Shown here in pieces: positions 18,505 through 27,094 of a stretch of 64,000 bases of DNA. Both the position numbers and the translations under genes were made by a program. Each line of letters starts with the position of its first letter. Position 1 is the stretch's first letter. The DNA comes from Neobacillus cucumis (GTDB lineage: Bacteria; Bacillota; Bacilli; Bacillales_B; DSM-18226): positions 1-64,000 of the forward strand of contig NZ_JAEHGC010000019.1 in assembly GCF_016107705.1 (NCBI RefSeq). Reading direction: 5' to 3'. A model generated the notes under the pieces. It was not told the origin of the DNA. It was given only the letters and a program-made list of their open reading frames with translations, and ran no database searches.

Positions 18505-18663
18505 TTGGAAAAAAATCAACCAAACCAGGATTTAATCTCAAACAATAGAGGGAATGAAGAAGAATTGGTCATCAGTTCGACAGGGTATGGATTAGAATCT
18601 GTATTGAAAGAGGAAGCCTCTAAAGAAACCAATCGTTCAGACTCATCCTGTGGCGGATTATAA
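18505..18663 (+). CDS. 52-residue peptide ending SSCGGL
   Basis: Begins at TTG 18505, 8 nt after a full AGGAGG. Very acidic and hydrophilic in the first two thirds (residues ~17-40, NEEELVISSTGYGLESVLKE), then a Ser/Asn-rich stretch and the terminus DSSCGGL with a single Cys. No signal peptide. The layout, acidic helix-prone leader followed by a short Ser/Cys/Gly end, is like some precursor peptides, but no maturase or exporter is adjacent, so this is only a possibility. Its ribosome site is in a 15-bp hairpin and a terminator follows 10 nt after the stop. Confidence 0.6.
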   Translation: MEKNQPNQDLISNNRGNEEELVISSTGYGLESVLKEEASKETNRSDSSCGGL

Positions 18664-18673
18664 GAATGTTTAA

Positions 18674-18709
18674 AACCCTATTCCTTATTTATGGGAATAG
18701 GGTTTTTTC
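18674..18709 (+). terminator. Intrinsic terminator
   Basis: 11-bp perfect stem AACCCTATTCC/GGAATAGGGTT, 9-nt loop, with T6 running from the right arm. Confidence 0.9.
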
Positions 18710-18724
18710 TATTAATAACTGTTT

Positions 18725-18982
18725 TTATTGAAACGTTTCCACCGTACTGATGATTTGATTTAATGCTTCTTCCTCATCATTTCCACTCGCTTCAAAGGTT
18801 AATTCAGCATCCTTGGAAACAGCGAGAGACAAAACTCCCATCATGGACTTCAGATTCACTTTACGACCATTATGCGTCATAAAAATTTCCGAGTGAAAGC
18901 GAGAAGCTTCCTGAACCAATCGCGTAATATATGGCGGATACAGACCTACTTTTGTTTGCAATTTTACCGATTGTTGAATCAT
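18725..18982 (-). CDS. HPr-fold protein, Crh-like (Ser46 present, His15 replaced by Tyr)
   Basis: 85 residues aligned to the HPr/Crh fold by KVNLKSMMGVLSLAVSKDAELT, where Ser46 (the HPr-kinase site used for CcpA co-repression) is kept. The position of HPr His15 is Tyr15 (GLYPPYITRL), so it cannot take part in sugar phosphotransfer. B. subtilis Crh has Gln at 15, so this is a Crh-type regulator with an unusual residue rather than a plain HPr. It stands alone here, not in the usual whiA-crh neighbourhood, so it may be a second copy. GGGGAGG lies upstream of ATG 18982. Confidence 0.82.
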   Translation of the reverse strand: MIQQSVKLQTKVGLYPPYITRLVQEASRFHSEIFMTHNGRKVNLKSMMGVLSLAVSKDAELTFEASGNDEEEALNQIISTVETFQ

Positions 18983-19061
18983 GTAAGTACCTCCCCAATT
19001 TACTTAAAACTCTCTGTTTTATGTATGAATCCCCATTCTAAAAAATGACCCAAACACAAAG

Positions 19062-19089
19062 AAAAATCCCAAAACCGTTATGGGTTTTG
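19062..19089 (-). terminator. Terminator for the small minus-strand genes
   Basis: On the minus strand, CAAAACC/GGTTTTG (6-nt loop) is followed by GGATTTTTC. It lies just past the 46-residue gene. Confidence 0.65.
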
Positions 19090-19103
19090 AGATCTTTCAT
19101 ACG

Positions 19104-19244
19104 TTAACTTTGCTTTTTCTGATAAGCAATCACGACAATATTGTCATGAGCATTTTGATTTAATTCGTGTTCAAAAGATTTTATTTTCTCAACCATTGAA
19201 GTATCCAGATCTGCTGTTTCATACTTTATATCCTGTTGGTTCAT
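19104..19244 (-). CDS. 46-residue hypothetical protein
   Basis: Starts at ATG 19244 with AAAGGGG about 11 nt upstream. Sequence is MNQQDIKYETADLDTSMVEK followed by a predicted helix (IKSFEHELNQNAHDN) and a hydrophobic strand IVVIAYQKKQS. No membrane segment. It sits 43 nt after the 41-residue gene on the same strand and is followed by a terminator, so the two likely form a small operon. Function not recognised. Confidence 0.55.
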   Translation of the reverse strand: MNQQDIKYETADLDTSMVEKIKSFEHELNQNAHDNIVVIAYQKKQS

Positions 19245-19287
19245 TTCTTATTAGTACCCCTTTCATCGGAATCCGAGAAAATAAATC

Positions 19288-19413
19288 TTATTTTTCTCTA
19301 CCATTTTTTTCTTTTAATTCATAACGAATTTTGCCTGGATCTTGTTTTCCTTTTGGTACAGATCGTTTTCCACCCAGACTTACATTCGGATAGCTTGTTC
19401 CCTTTTCACTCAT
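19288..19413 (-). CDS. 41-residue basic hypothetical protein
   Basis: Starts at ATG 19413 with a very good GGGAGGT 7 nt upstream. Rich in Lys, Gly and Pro (SLGGKRSVPKGKQDPGKIRY), no cysteine, no hydrophobic segment. The composition is like small basic spore-associated proteins of bacilli, but no specific family is recognised. First gene of a probable two-gene minus-strand unit. Confidence 0.55.
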   Translation of the reverse strand: MSEKGTSYPNVSLGGKRSVPKGKQDPGKIRYELKEKNGREK

Positions 19414-19599
19414 CCATTTTACCTCCCAACACTCAATGTCTACTCATCGGTCTTAGTGTAAGAAATAAGCGAACATTTCATGCAACTATAATTTTAGAAA
19501 CCTTAGTTGAAAAAGGAATGCACATAATGAAAAATCGGAACACTAACCATGTTCATTTTTTAAAACATTTTTTGCAGCTTTTTGAGGGGGATTTTCAAC

Positions 19600-20724
19600 A
19601 TGAATTCAAAATATCAACCATTATTAGAACCTTTCACTTTTCCAAGCGGAGTGCAAGTTAAGAACCGTATCGTAATGGCCCCGATGACGAATTTCTCATC
19701 CAATCCGGATGGGACCGTAACCGAGGCGGAGGTGAAATACTATGCACGCCGTTCGGCTGGTGTAGGCATGGTGGTAACAGCCTGTACGTATGTAACTGAA
19801 AATGGAAAAGGATTCAATGGTGAATTTGGAGCAGACCGGGATGATTTTATTCCGAGTTTAAAACAGGTAGCAACAGGAATAAAAGAGCAGGGTGCAAAAG
19901 CCATTCTGCAAATTTTCCACGGCGGCAGGGAAGTGCCTCCAGCGCTGGTTCCAAATGGCGATGTTGTCAGTGCCAGCGCGGTTCCATCCGAGGGAGAAGG
20001 AAAACCGGTTCCAAGGGAACTATCCGATCAAGAAGTTGAATCGCTTATTCACGACTTTGGTGAGGCAACGCGCAGAGGGATTGAAGCAGGGTTTGATGGG
20101 GTGGAGATTCACGGAGCGAACGGCTATATCATCCAGCAATTTTTTTCACCACACTCTAATCGGTGGGAGGACCGCTGGGGCGGCAGTATCGAAAAAAGAC
20201 TTGCTTTTCCATTGGCGATTGTCGAGGAAGTTAAAAAAATAGCTGCTGAACATGCGAATGGTTCCTTTATTGTCGGCTATCGTTTTTCACCGGAAGAGGC
20301 AACAACGCCAGGAATTACAATGGCGGATACCTTGGTTTTAATTGAAGCCCTTGCTGATAAAGACCTAGACTATCTTCATGTTTCTCTGAATGATTTCTGG
20401 TCCACTCCAAGACGCGGTATAGATGATACCCGCCCGCGGATTGAAATTATCAAGGAAAAGGTAAGTGGCCGTGTACCTGTTATTGGCGTCGGCTCGCTCT
20501 TTACTGCAGATGATGTGTTAAAAGCTTTTCAAACCGGAGTGCCGCTCATTGCATTAGGACGAGGGATGATCATGGATCCCGACTGGGTGCAAAAGGTTAA
20601 AGAAGGAAAAGAGTCAGAAATTATCACAAAAATTGATAAAAATAAGCAGCAGGAGCTTATGGTACCGGATCCGCTATGGCAGGCGATTGTTAATAGTCCG
20701 GGCTGGTTCCCTGGTGTCGAATAG
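19600..20724 (+). CDS. NADH:flavin oxidoreductase, old yellow enzyme family (YqiG-like)
   Basis: 374 residues from ATG 19600, with GAGGGGGA upstream; the ORF extends to TTG 19582, which lacks a site of its own. FMN-binding TIM barrel: NRIVMAPMTNFSSNPDG at the N-terminus, the active-site region EIHGANGYIIQQFFSPHSN and the C-terminal phosphate-binding VIGVGSLFTADDV...LGRGMIMDPDW. These enzymes reduce activated C=C bonds using NAD(P)H; the physiological substrate is usually unknown. It stands alone. Confidence 0.92.
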   Translation: MNSKYQPLLEPFTFPSGVQVKNRIVMAPMTNFSSNPDGTVTEAEVKYYARRSAGVGMVVTACTYVTENGKGFNGEFGADRDDFIPSLKQVATGIKEQGAKAILQIFHGGREVPPALVPNGDVVSASAVPSEGEGKPVPRELSDQEVESLIHDFGEATRRGIEAGFDGVEIHGANGYIIQQFFSPHSNRWEDRWGGSIEKRLAFPLAIVEEVKKIAAEHANGSFIVGYRFSPEEATTPGITMADTLVLIEALADKDLDYLHVSLNDFWSTPRRGIDDTRPRIEIIKEKVSGRVPVIGVGSLFTADDVLKAFQTGVPLIALGRGMIMDPDWVQKVKEGKESEIITKIDKNKQQELMVPDPLWQAIVNSPGWFPGVE

Positions 20725-20731
20725 TTTTTTT

Positions 20732-20763
20732 AAAAAGAAATCGACCGTCTTTTATAGACGGTC
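20732..20763 (-). terminator. Terminator between convergent genes
   Basis: GACCGTC/GACGGTC with a 7-nt loop; on the minus strand it is followed by GATTTCTTTTT. It contains the stop codon of the 45-residue gene and can also stop the oxidoreductase transcript. Confidence 0.65.
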
Positions 20764-20889
20764 ATCTTCCCATCCACGAGAATAATCCTCTATTGTATTT
20801 TTCTCTTTTAAGGTTTCAACGTATTGGGTTAAATCCTCCGTTTGATTCGTTAGTGACTCGTTTTCCGTATTTTGATCATTTTTTTTCAT
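20752..20889 (-). CDS. 45-residue acidic hypothetical protein
   Basis: Starts at ATG 20889 with GGAGG 7 nt upstream (a longer frame to 20967 ignores that site). Highly polar and acidic (KKNDQNTENESLTNQTEDLT), a short helix and the terminus SRGWEDDRL. No membrane or catalytic features. A single-gene unit ending in the hairpin at 20743. Unknown function. Confidence 0.55.
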   Translation of the reverse strand: MKKNDQNTENESLTNQTEDLTQYVETLKEKNTIEDYSRGWEDDRL

Positions 20890-20990
20890 CTCATAACCTC
20901 CAATTATTGTTATCCCTTTTGTAAGGTAACCAAATTTTGAAAAATTACCCTGTATAAAGATAGTCATGCGAAACTTATGAGAACTTTTTG

Positions 20991-21017
20991 AGGATAGGAG
21001 AAATTAGCTCCTATCCT
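20991..21017. terminator. Terminator-like hairpin after the NlpC/P60 gene
   Basis: Perfect 10-bp stem AGGATAGGAG/CTCCTATCCT with a 7-nt loop. Neither side has a clean T-run, so efficiency is uncertain. Confidence 0.5.
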
Positions 21018-21027
21018 ATTTAGTTAT

Positions 21028-22083
21028 TTAAATCCTTACCACCCGTCCATTAAAGGTCTGTTTCCAATATCCTTTCGACAAATCCTCAATCGCAATTCCT
21101 GTATTGTTTTGGGAACCGATGAATTTACCATTCCCAAGATAAATTCCCACGTGGCCGTCTTTTTTGTAGGTATCAAAGAACACTAAGTCACCAGGCTGGA
21201 TTTCATTAAATGAAACCTGTTTGCCAGCATTTTTTAAGCTGTCTGTCGTGCTGCCAACCTCAATCCCTGCTTGGCCAAACGCCCAATGAACGAAGCCTGA
21301 ACAATCAAACCTTCCATTGGCGATATCACTTGCGTTCCTTCCGCCGCCAAATACATAAACAGAGTTGCCAATATATTTATAACCAGCTTTTAATACCGTT
21401 TGAATCGATCCTTTTACTGGAGCTGTTTCAAATTTTTCCACTGTTTTCATGCTATTACGAAGAGGCTTTTTTGGAGTTTCCTTATGTATTTGTGCCAACT
21501 TGTTATATTGTTTTTGTTGTGCCTTAAGCACGTTTTTCATATTTGTTAGCTCAACCTTCAAATCATTGTATTCGGCAAGTTTATCTTTTAAAGAATGCTT
21601 TTTACTTTCATATTCTTTTTTCTCTTCCATCTGCTGTTTTAATAGTTCCTGGTCTGCCATCACAATAGTGGAAACCGCTTCGGCCCGCTCAACAAAATCT
21701 TTGATACTTGTAGACCCAATCAATACATCCAGATAGTGAACAGTTCCGCCATTTTGTTGATAGGCTTTCGCACGTTCTTTTAATAATGTATTTCGTTTTT
21801 TCATTGTATCCTTTAATTGTGAAATTTTCTTTTTTAGCTGTTTAGCCTCCAGTTTTGCAGCCTTTACAGAAGAATCTGCTTGCTTCATCTTTTTACTATT
21901 TATTTCTAGAGATAAATTTACTTGTTTGAGAGAAAGTTCTTTTGGAGTATCTTGAAAGTTTGATGGAAGTTCTTTTGTGGGATGTAAAGGAATGTCGGTT
22001 TCAGCGAATGCTTTTGGAATCGTTCCGCTGGCTAAGAAAAACGTTGTGCTCAACATTATGAACATGAGTCGAACCAATATCAT
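21028..22083 (-). CDS. Secreted NlpC/P60 peptidoglycan hydrolase with coiled coil (CwlO-like)
   Basis: About 351 residues from ATG 22083 (AAAGAAG just upstream; GTG 22086 and TTG 22074 are alternatives). A signal peptide ends near AFAETD. Residues ~55-215 are a long Lys/Glu-rich coiled coil, then a short linker and a C-terminal NlpC/P60 domain with catalytic Cys261 (RFDCSGFVHWAF) and His311 (DGHVGIYLG). The plan matches CwlO-type D,L-endopeptidases that cleave stem peptides during growth. The long upstream extension to 22236 is not needed. Confidence 0.88.
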   Translation of the reverse strand: MILVRLMFIMLSTTFFLASGTIPKAFAETDIPLHPTKELPSNFQDTPKELSLKQVNLSLEINSKKMKQADSSVKAAKLEAKQLKKKISQLKDTMKKRNTLLKERAKAYQQNGGTVHYLDVLIGSTSIKDFVERAEAVSTIVMADQELLKQQMEEKKEYESKKHSLKDKLAEYNDLKVELTNMKNVLKAQQKQYNKLAQIHKETPKKPLRNSMKTVEKFETAPVKGSIQTVLKAGYKYIGNSVYVFGGGRNASDIANGRFDCSGFVHWAFGQAGIEVGSTTDSLKNAGKQVSFNEIQPGDLVFFDTYKKDGHVGIYLGNGKFIGSQNNTGIAIEDLSKGYWKQTFNGRVVRI

Positions 22084-22218
22084 CACTTCTTTCTTAAAAA
22101 ATAACCTGAGACCCTTAAAAGGAAAATGTATTCTCAAAATTCGTACAATTGGAATTATAACATGACAATTTTTCAGCTTTGTTATAGAGTAATTACAATT
22201 CCATATCAGACTGGCTAC

Positions 22219-22258
22219 AAAATGAGACAGGAACAAAATCTTGTCCCTGTCTCATTTT
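22219..22258. terminator. Long hairpin at the end of the cupin gene
   Basis: AAAATGAGACAGG pairs with CCTGTCTCATTTT and the stem continues through ACAA/TTGT around an AATC loop with one mismatch. The stop codon of the cupin gene lies in the right arm. The GACAGG-type arms resemble repeated intergenic hairpins of bacilli, but only one copy is in this window. Confidence 0.65.
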
Positions 22259-22764
22259 GGAATTTCTTCATAGGCTAATTTTTTAATGATGGCTTCATGT
22301 TGCGGGTATTTTTCTAAAAGCTCGGTTTGTGTAAATAGTTCAAAGTCCTGAAAATCAAAACCAGGCGAAACCATGCACCCGACAAGAGAATAGGTATCTT
22401 TTTCCATGACTGAGGAGCCGAAGATGGAATTTTTCGGAACCAGTGCTTGCGGGAACTCACCGTTCCCGCTATTCATACCGATCTTCATTTCTTCATAATC
22501 TCCATTTTCATGAATAACATGGACGGTTAACGAACTGCCACCATGAAAATACCACAATTCATCGGATTTCAAACGGTGGAAATGGGAAACGTCGTCTGAG
22601 GTCAACAGGAAGTAAATACTTGTAAAAAGCTTCCGCTGACCTTTAAATCTTTCTTGGTCAGTAATCACTTCAGGCGATTCAAATGTTCTTTTATAATAAC
22701 CGCCTTCGGGATGGGGCTCCAGCCCAAGAGCCGAGATTAAAGCTAGTAATTCAGTTTTCTTCAT
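22252..22764 (-). CDS. Cupin-fold protein, DUF985 family
   Basis: 170 residues. The family opening is clear (LGLEPHPEGGYYKRTFES) as are TSIYFLLTSDDVSHFHRLKSDELWYFHGG and the late block FGSSVMEKDTYSLVGCMVSPGFDF. The HFHR...DE...H arrangement suggests a metal or small-ligand site within the cupin barrel. Biochemical role is not established for the family (some members look like sugar epimerases). Single gene, minus strand, weak GGA-type ribosome site. Confidence 0.88.
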   Translation of the reverse strand: MKKTELLALISALGLEPHPEGGYYKRTFESPEVITDQERFKGQRKLFTSIYFLLTSDDVSHFHRLKSDELWYFHGGSSLTVHVIHENGDYEEMKIGMNSGNGEFPQALVPKNSIFGSSVMEKDTYSLVGCMVSPGFDFQDFELFTQTELLEKYPQHEAIIKKLAYEEIPK

Positions 22765-22893
22765 TCTAAAAATCCTTTCACATTTATAAATGCAAGATTA
22801 CTTTTTCCAAAAATCAATTGTTTTATTTAGAAATGTATTTCATAAGAATTGTATAATACTACTATGAGGTTATATTTGGGTTAAGGAGGAGAA

Positions 22894-23769
22894 ATGATGC
22901 GTGATGAAGGATACATAGAGGTAACAGGGGGCAGGGTTTGGTATCAAATTTTTAATAAAAACGCTGAAGGCACACCTGTCATTGTTTTACATGGAGGACC
23001 AGGGTCATCGTGTTTTTCACTGCAAGGGCTGCAAGCATTGGGGAATGAACGGCCGGTCATTCTCTATGACCAATTAGGCTGCGGCAGATCAGATCGGCCA
23101 ACTGATCCTTCCCTATGGAGGATTGAACGGTTTGTGGAAGAATTAGGTCAGGTGAGACAAGGGCTTGGGCTTGATGCGGTTCATATTCTTGGACATTCCT
23201 GGGGAACAACGCTTGCGTCTGCCTATTGTTTAACAAAACCAAGTGATATAAAAAGTGTGATATTTTCGAGTCCATGTTTAAGTGCGCCAATTTGGGAACA
23301 GGACCAAAAACGTAACCTTATGAAACTGCCAAAAGAGGTTCAAGAGACGATTAGACGCTGTGAAGAGAATGGTACGACGGATTCAAAAGAGTTTGAGGAG
23401 GCCACAAAGGTTTTTAACAAAAATTTCGTCTGCCGGATTGACTCTGATCCGGAATATTTAAAGGAAGCTTCAAAGTACAAAAATCCTGAAGTTTACAATA
23501 TTATGTGGGGGCCCTCTGAGTTTACGGTCCTTGGCAATTTGAAAAATTATGATTGTACGTCTCGATTGTCGGAGATTACATGTCCAACCCTCTATACATG
23601 CGGCCGCTATGATGAGGCAACCCCGGAGTCTACTCATTATTTTAGTTCATTGACTCCTGATTCGGAATTTCATGTTTATGAAAAAAGTGCCCATTTACCG
23701 TATGTTGAGGAGCCTGAAGAATATTTACGAGTTGTGAGGGATTTTTTTAGGAAGATTGATTTAATATAA
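22894..23769 (+). CDS. Alpha/beta hydrolase, proline iminopeptidase family
   Basis: 291 residues. HGGPG oxyanion segment at 33-37, nucleophile elbow GHSWGT (Ser102), acid in GRYDEATPE and histidine in SAHLPYVEEPE. The S33 family (proline iminopeptidase and related amidases) removes N-terminal proline or other residues from small peptides in the cytoplasm. AAGGAGGAG precedes two in-frame ATG codons (22894, 22897). Followed by its own terminator. Confidence 0.9.
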   Translation: MMRDEGYIEVTGGRVWYQIFNKNAEGTPVIVLHGGPGSSCFSLQGLQALGNERPVILYDQLGCGRSDRPTDPSLWRIERFVEELGQVRQGLGLDAVHILGHSWGTTLASAYCLTKPSDIKSVIFSSPCLSAPIWEQDQKRNLMKLPKEVQETIRRCEENGTTDSKEFEEATKVFNKNFVCRIDSDPEYLKEASKYKNPEVYNIMWGPSEFTVLGNLKNYDCTSRLSEITCPTLYTCGRYDEATPESTHYFSSLTPDSEFHVYEKSAHLPYVEEPEEYLRVVRDFFRKIDLI

Positions 23770-23793
23770 TCGGATTTTGAAATGAAATTGGTA

Positions 23794-23822
23794 CCATCCT
23801 GATTAAATTCAGGATGGATTTT
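23794..23822 (+). terminator. Intrinsic terminator
   Basis: Nine-bp stem CCATCCTGA/TCAGGATGG, 6-nt loop, then ATTTTTT. Confidence 0.88.
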
Positions 23823-23840
23823 TTATGGGAGTTGCCAGTT

Positions 23841-23984
23841 TTAATGATTAAGTTTTTCATTATCCTTAGTCTGCTTGTGGGAGGATCCTTTTTTAGGATT
23901 CTTTGCAATCTTTACTAAAGACCAAACGAACACAACACCCAAAATGGCTGTTAGAACCCACGCAAAAATTTCAATTCCATCCAT
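23841..23984 (-). CDS. 47-residue single-pass membrane protein
   Basis: Starts at ATG 23984 with GGAGG 9 nt upstream. A hydrophobic span (residues ~5-25, IFAWVLTAILGVVFVWSLV) is followed by a basic, polar tail (KNPKKGSSHKQTKDNEK), giving N-out/C-in topology by the positive-inside rule. No motif recognised. It sits alone between the hydrolase and the ger operon; the adjacent 23985-24259 region holds a palindromic repeat and no gene. Confidence 0.55.
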   Translation of the reverse strand: MDGIEIFAWVLTAILGVVFVWSLVKIAKNPKKGSSHKQTKDNEKLNH

Positions 23985-24160
23985 ACTAAAAAGCCTCCTT
24001 GTCAAATGCTGTTTCTTACATCTACGCTATTCATTCCGGAAATATGTCTAAACAACCATTATAAAATTATTCTGAAACAAGATGTAAGCGTTACCATATA
24101 CAATTCTCCGCTACTTTTTATTTTCCTTTAAATAATTTCTAATTATCGAAATAGTAAATC

Positions 24161-24203
24161 CGACAAAAATCGAGTGGCGCCTGTCACCTCCCGATTTTTG
24201 TCG
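24161..24203. repeat. 43-nt palindromic repeat, divergent copy
   Basis: CGACAAAAATCG (24161-24172) pairs perfectly with CGATTTTTGTCG (24192-24203). The inner part (GTGGCGCCTGTCACCTCC) pairs only in places. Total length and outer arms match the elements at 28267 and 48271. Confidence 0.7.
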
Positions 24204-24259
24204 AAAAACTTTGGTTAAGTTTCCATAAATTAGACAAGATAAACGTAGTGGTGATGTGT

Positions 24260-24385
24260 ATGTGGAAAATGGTGCACGGGTTTATTCCGGATTGGAAGGT
24301 TTTGGTTCAAGCTTTGGTTACTTTTTTGATTCCTTATGGGATCTCTAAGGTGTTTAGTTGGATTCGTCAGATAGAGGAGGATTAG
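24260..24385 (+). CDS. 41-residue membrane peptide preceding the ger operon
   Basis: ATG 24260 (or 24254) to TAG 24385: MWKMVHGFIPDWKVLVQALV followed by a hydrophobic run and SKVFSWIRQIEED. One probable membrane or membrane-surface helix. The GAGGAGG ending this gene serves as ribosome site for the A-subunit gene 7 nt later, so expression is coupled. The start site GTGGTG is weak. Small membrane proteins (including D-type subunits) occur next to some Bacillus ger operons; this one is shorter than the usual two-span D subunit. Confidence 0.5.
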   Translation: MWKMVHGFIPDWKVLVQALVTFLIPYGISKVFSWIRQIEED

Positions 24386-24391
24386 ACGGCG

Positions 24392-25966
24392 ATGAAGGGA
24401 CGAAAGCTCGAGATTAGAAAACTGAAAAAACAGTCATTTTCAACTACGGAACATCAGGAATTCAAGCCTTCATATCCTACCTCCAACCAGTTTAGCGGGG
24501 ATCTTCGTGCAGATTTAGAGTTAATCCGCCAGGAAATTGGACATAATTCCGATTTGAATATTCGTGAGTTTATTATAGGTGGAACAGGGGTTCATGCAGC
24601 ACTAATTTTCATTGATTCCCTATCTGACAAGGAACTCATTGATCAGCACATCATGAAGTCCCTGATGATGAATTTTTCTGAAGTTTGTAATCTGCCTAGT
24701 ACTCCAAAACATTTGACCATCCCGATGGAGTTTTTAAGAAATCAAGTTTTATCTATTAGCGAGATAACCGAAGCAAACGAACTGCAAGAGTTAGTTACAA
24801 AGGTTTTTAAAGGCTCAACAGCCTTACTGGTTGATGGGCAAACGGATATTTTAATTCTAGGAACTGCAAAAGGAAAATCGCGTTCAATTGAGGAACCGGT
24901 TTCCGAAGCATTGGTAAGGGGACCGAGGGTAGGTTTTACTGAAACCTTGAGCGATAATACGGCCTTGTTGCGTCAGCAAGGTGATAACCGAAATTTAACC
25001 ATGCTCCATTTCCAGGTAGGAGAGCGATCACATAAAGACCTTGTTATCGCTTATAACCAGGAAATTGCCAATCCGGAATTGATCGAGGAAGTAAAGAAAA
25101 GGATTCATAAAATTAACCTTGATGATGTTGCCGAATCGGGCTATATAGAGCAACTAATTGAGGACAATTTCCTTAGCCCGTTTCCGCAAGCACAAAACAC
25201 AGAGCGGCCTGACCGTGTAATTAGCGCCTTAATGGAAGGTCGGGTGGCAATATTACTAGACCGAACTCCATTTGCACTGATTGTCCCGGCCACTTTCAAT
25301 ATGATGCTGCAATCACCGGAAGATTATTATGAACGATGGATCCCAGGTTCACTCATTCGAATGCTGCGTTATTTGGCTGCATTTATTGCTCTTTTTGGAC
25401 CATCCTTATATATTGCCTTTATTTCATTCCATCCCGGATTAATTCCGACAAAACTCGCGATTTCGATTATGAAAACACGCGAAGGAGTTCCTTTCCCGGC
25501 CCTTATTGAAGCACTCATTATGGAGATATCCATCGAAATTCTCCGTGAGGCAGGCTTACGTTTGCCGAAACCGATTGGTCCGGCAATGGGAATCGTTGGA
25601 GGTCTGATTATTGGTGAAGCTGCAGTACAAGCGGGAATCATTAGCCCGATTATGGTTATTGTAGTTGCTATTACGGCGATTTCTTCTTTTACCATCCCGC
25701 AATATAGCACGGGAATTTCATTACGAATGCTGCGTTTTGTGGCCATGTTTAGTGCAGCGTTATATGGTTTGTACGGGGTCATTTTATTTTTCCTTTTCCT
25801 CTGCAGCCATATGGTAAAACTAAAGAGTTTTGGTGTTCCCTATGCCAGCCCGGCCGTTCCGTATCGGCTTAATGACTGGAAAGACTTCTTGGTACGGATG
25901 CCACTAATGCTCATGAAACGCCGTCCAGAAATGATGAAGACAAAGGATCCAATTCGAAAAGGTTAA
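24392..25966 (+). CDS. Spore germinant receptor A subunit (GerA/GerKA family)
   Basis: 524 residues. Hydrophilic N-terminal ~270 residues with the family blocks ([64 protein letters not shown]) and a C-terminal membrane region of about five spans containing [20 protein letters not shown]. Part of an inner-membrane nutrient receptor that triggers germination. First large gene of an A-B-C operon, 3 nt from the B gene. Such genes are normally sigma-G dependent; I could not settle a promoter by eye. Confidence 0.95.
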   Translation: MKGRKLEIRKLKKQSFSTTEHQEFKPSYPTSNQFSGDLRADLELIRQEIGHNSDLNIREFIIGGTGVHAALIFIDSLSDKELIDQHIMKSLMMNFSEVCNLPSTPKHLTIPMEFLRNQVLSISEITEANELQELVTKVFKGSTALLVDGQTDILILGTAKGKSRSIEEPVSEALVRGPRVGFTETLSDNTALLRQQGDNRNLTMLHFQVGERSHKDLVIAYNQEIANPELIEEVKKRIHKINLDDVAESGYIEQLIEDNFLSPFPQAQNTERPDRVISALMEGRVAILLDRTPFALIVPATFNMMLQSPEDYYERWIPGSLIRMLRYLAAFIALFGPSLYIAFISFHPGLIPTKLAISIMKTREGVPFPALIEALIMEISIEILREAGLRLPKPIGPAMGIVGGLIIGEAAVQAGIISPIMVIVVAITAISSFTIPQYSTGISLRMLRFVAMFSAALYGLYGVILFFLFLCSHMVKLKSFGVPYASPAVPYRLNDWKDFLVRMPLMLMKRRPEMMKTKDPIRKG

Positions 25967-25969
25967 CCA

Positions 25970-27094
25970 ATGTTGAAAGGAAGCGGATCAAGAATGATTC
26001 GTACAAATGAAAAAATTACCACCCCGCAAGCAGCTGTCATTGTCATTAATTATATTCTAGCCGCAATCATTTTAACTTTGCCACGTTCAGCTGCGCAAAA
26101 AGTGAAAACACCCGACGTTTGGATTTCCGTTTTAATTGGCGGTATTATTGCGATGGCCGTAGCAATATTGATTGCAAAACTTAGTCAACAATTCCCAACC
26201 AAAACAGTCTTTGAATATTTACAAGACCTTATTGGGAAAATTGGCGGCAGGCTGTTGGGAATATTGATTTGTATTTATTTCTTTACGATTTCTGCCTATG
26301 AAGTTCGAACCATGGCGGAAGTGACAAGAATGTTTTTATTAGAGGGAACACCCACCTGGGGAATTATCATGCCCTTTATGTGGGTGGGACTTTACTTGAT
26401 CTTAGGGGGGATTCCTTCCATTGCCAGACTCTTTGAAATTATTTTTCCTATTACAGTCATTTTTTTTCTTTTAGTTGCTTTTATGAGTTTTAAAATTTTT
26501 GAAATCGATAATTTGCGACCTATTTTAGGAGAAGGGGTTATGCCAGTCATCAGAGGGCTGGAAACCACGGCACTAGCCTATACCGGGTTTGATATTATGT
26601 TTATTTTAGTTCCATTTATGCAACAGCCGAAAAAAGCAGTAAAAGCAGTCGTTGTTGGTGTTTCGCTTGCAATCGTTTTTTACCTGATTACGGTTGTGAT
26701 GGTAATCGGAGCCTTGTCAGTGGATGGGGTCCTAACAAGAACTTGGCCAACATTGGATATGATTCGGAGCTTTGAATTTCCCGGTCTGCTCTTCGAACGT
26801 TTCGAATCCTTGGTGCTAGTTATTTGGATCATGCAAATTTTTGCTACGTATGTGATAACGCTTTATGCATCAGCATTAGGTTTTTCCCAAATATTCAAAA
26901 AAAGAATCCAGCCCTTTATGTATGGATTGCTGCCAATTATCTATATCGTTGCCATGCATCCCAAAAACCCTAATTCGCTATTTAAATTAGGCGATTGGAT
27001 TGGAAATGCTGCTCTATTCTTTTTTGGAGCAATGCCAGTAGTTATGCTCATCATTGCAAAAATTAAGGGGAAACGACATGAAAAGAAGCATTAA
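25970..27094 (+). CDS. Spore germinant receptor B subunit (GerB family permease-like)
   Basis: 374 residues with about ten membrane spans, a member of the spore-germination branch of the APC transporter superfamily. EKITTPQAAVIVINYILAA is the first span and GTPTWGIIMPFMWVGLYLI is typical of GerB proteins. This subunit is thought to bind the germinant. AAAGG lies 7 nt before ATG 25970; ATG 25994 is a second possibility. It overlaps the C-subunit gene by 17 nt. Confidence 0.94.
   Translation: MLKGSGSRMIRTNEKITTPQAAVIVINYILAAIILTLPRSAAQKVKTPDVWISVLIGGIIAMAVAILIAKLSQQFPTKTVFEYLQDLIGKIGGRLLGILICIYFFTISAYEVRTMAEVTRMFLLEGTPTWGIIMPFMWVGLYLILGGIPSIARLFEIIFPITVIFFLLVAFMSFKIFEIDNLRPILGEGVMPVIRGLETTALAYTGFDIMFILVPFMQQPKKAVKAVVVGVSLAIVFYLITVVMVIGALSVDGVLTRTWPTLDMIRSFEFPGLLFERFESLVLVIWIMQIFATYVITLYASALGFSQIFKKRIQPFMYGLLPIIYIVAMHPKNPNSLFKLGDWIGNAALFFFGAMPVVMLIIAKIKGKRHEKKH

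Noticed and set aside
18728..18742. cre-like TGAAACGTTTCCA near the end of the Crh-like gene
   Set aside because: Spacing is one base short of the CcpA consensus and it lies in coding sequence at the 3' end of the gene.
19236..19661. 141-codon plus-strand ORF overlapping the start of the flavin oxidoreductase
   Set aside because: No ribosome site, conflicts with two minus-strand small genes with good sites and with the oxidoreductase start.
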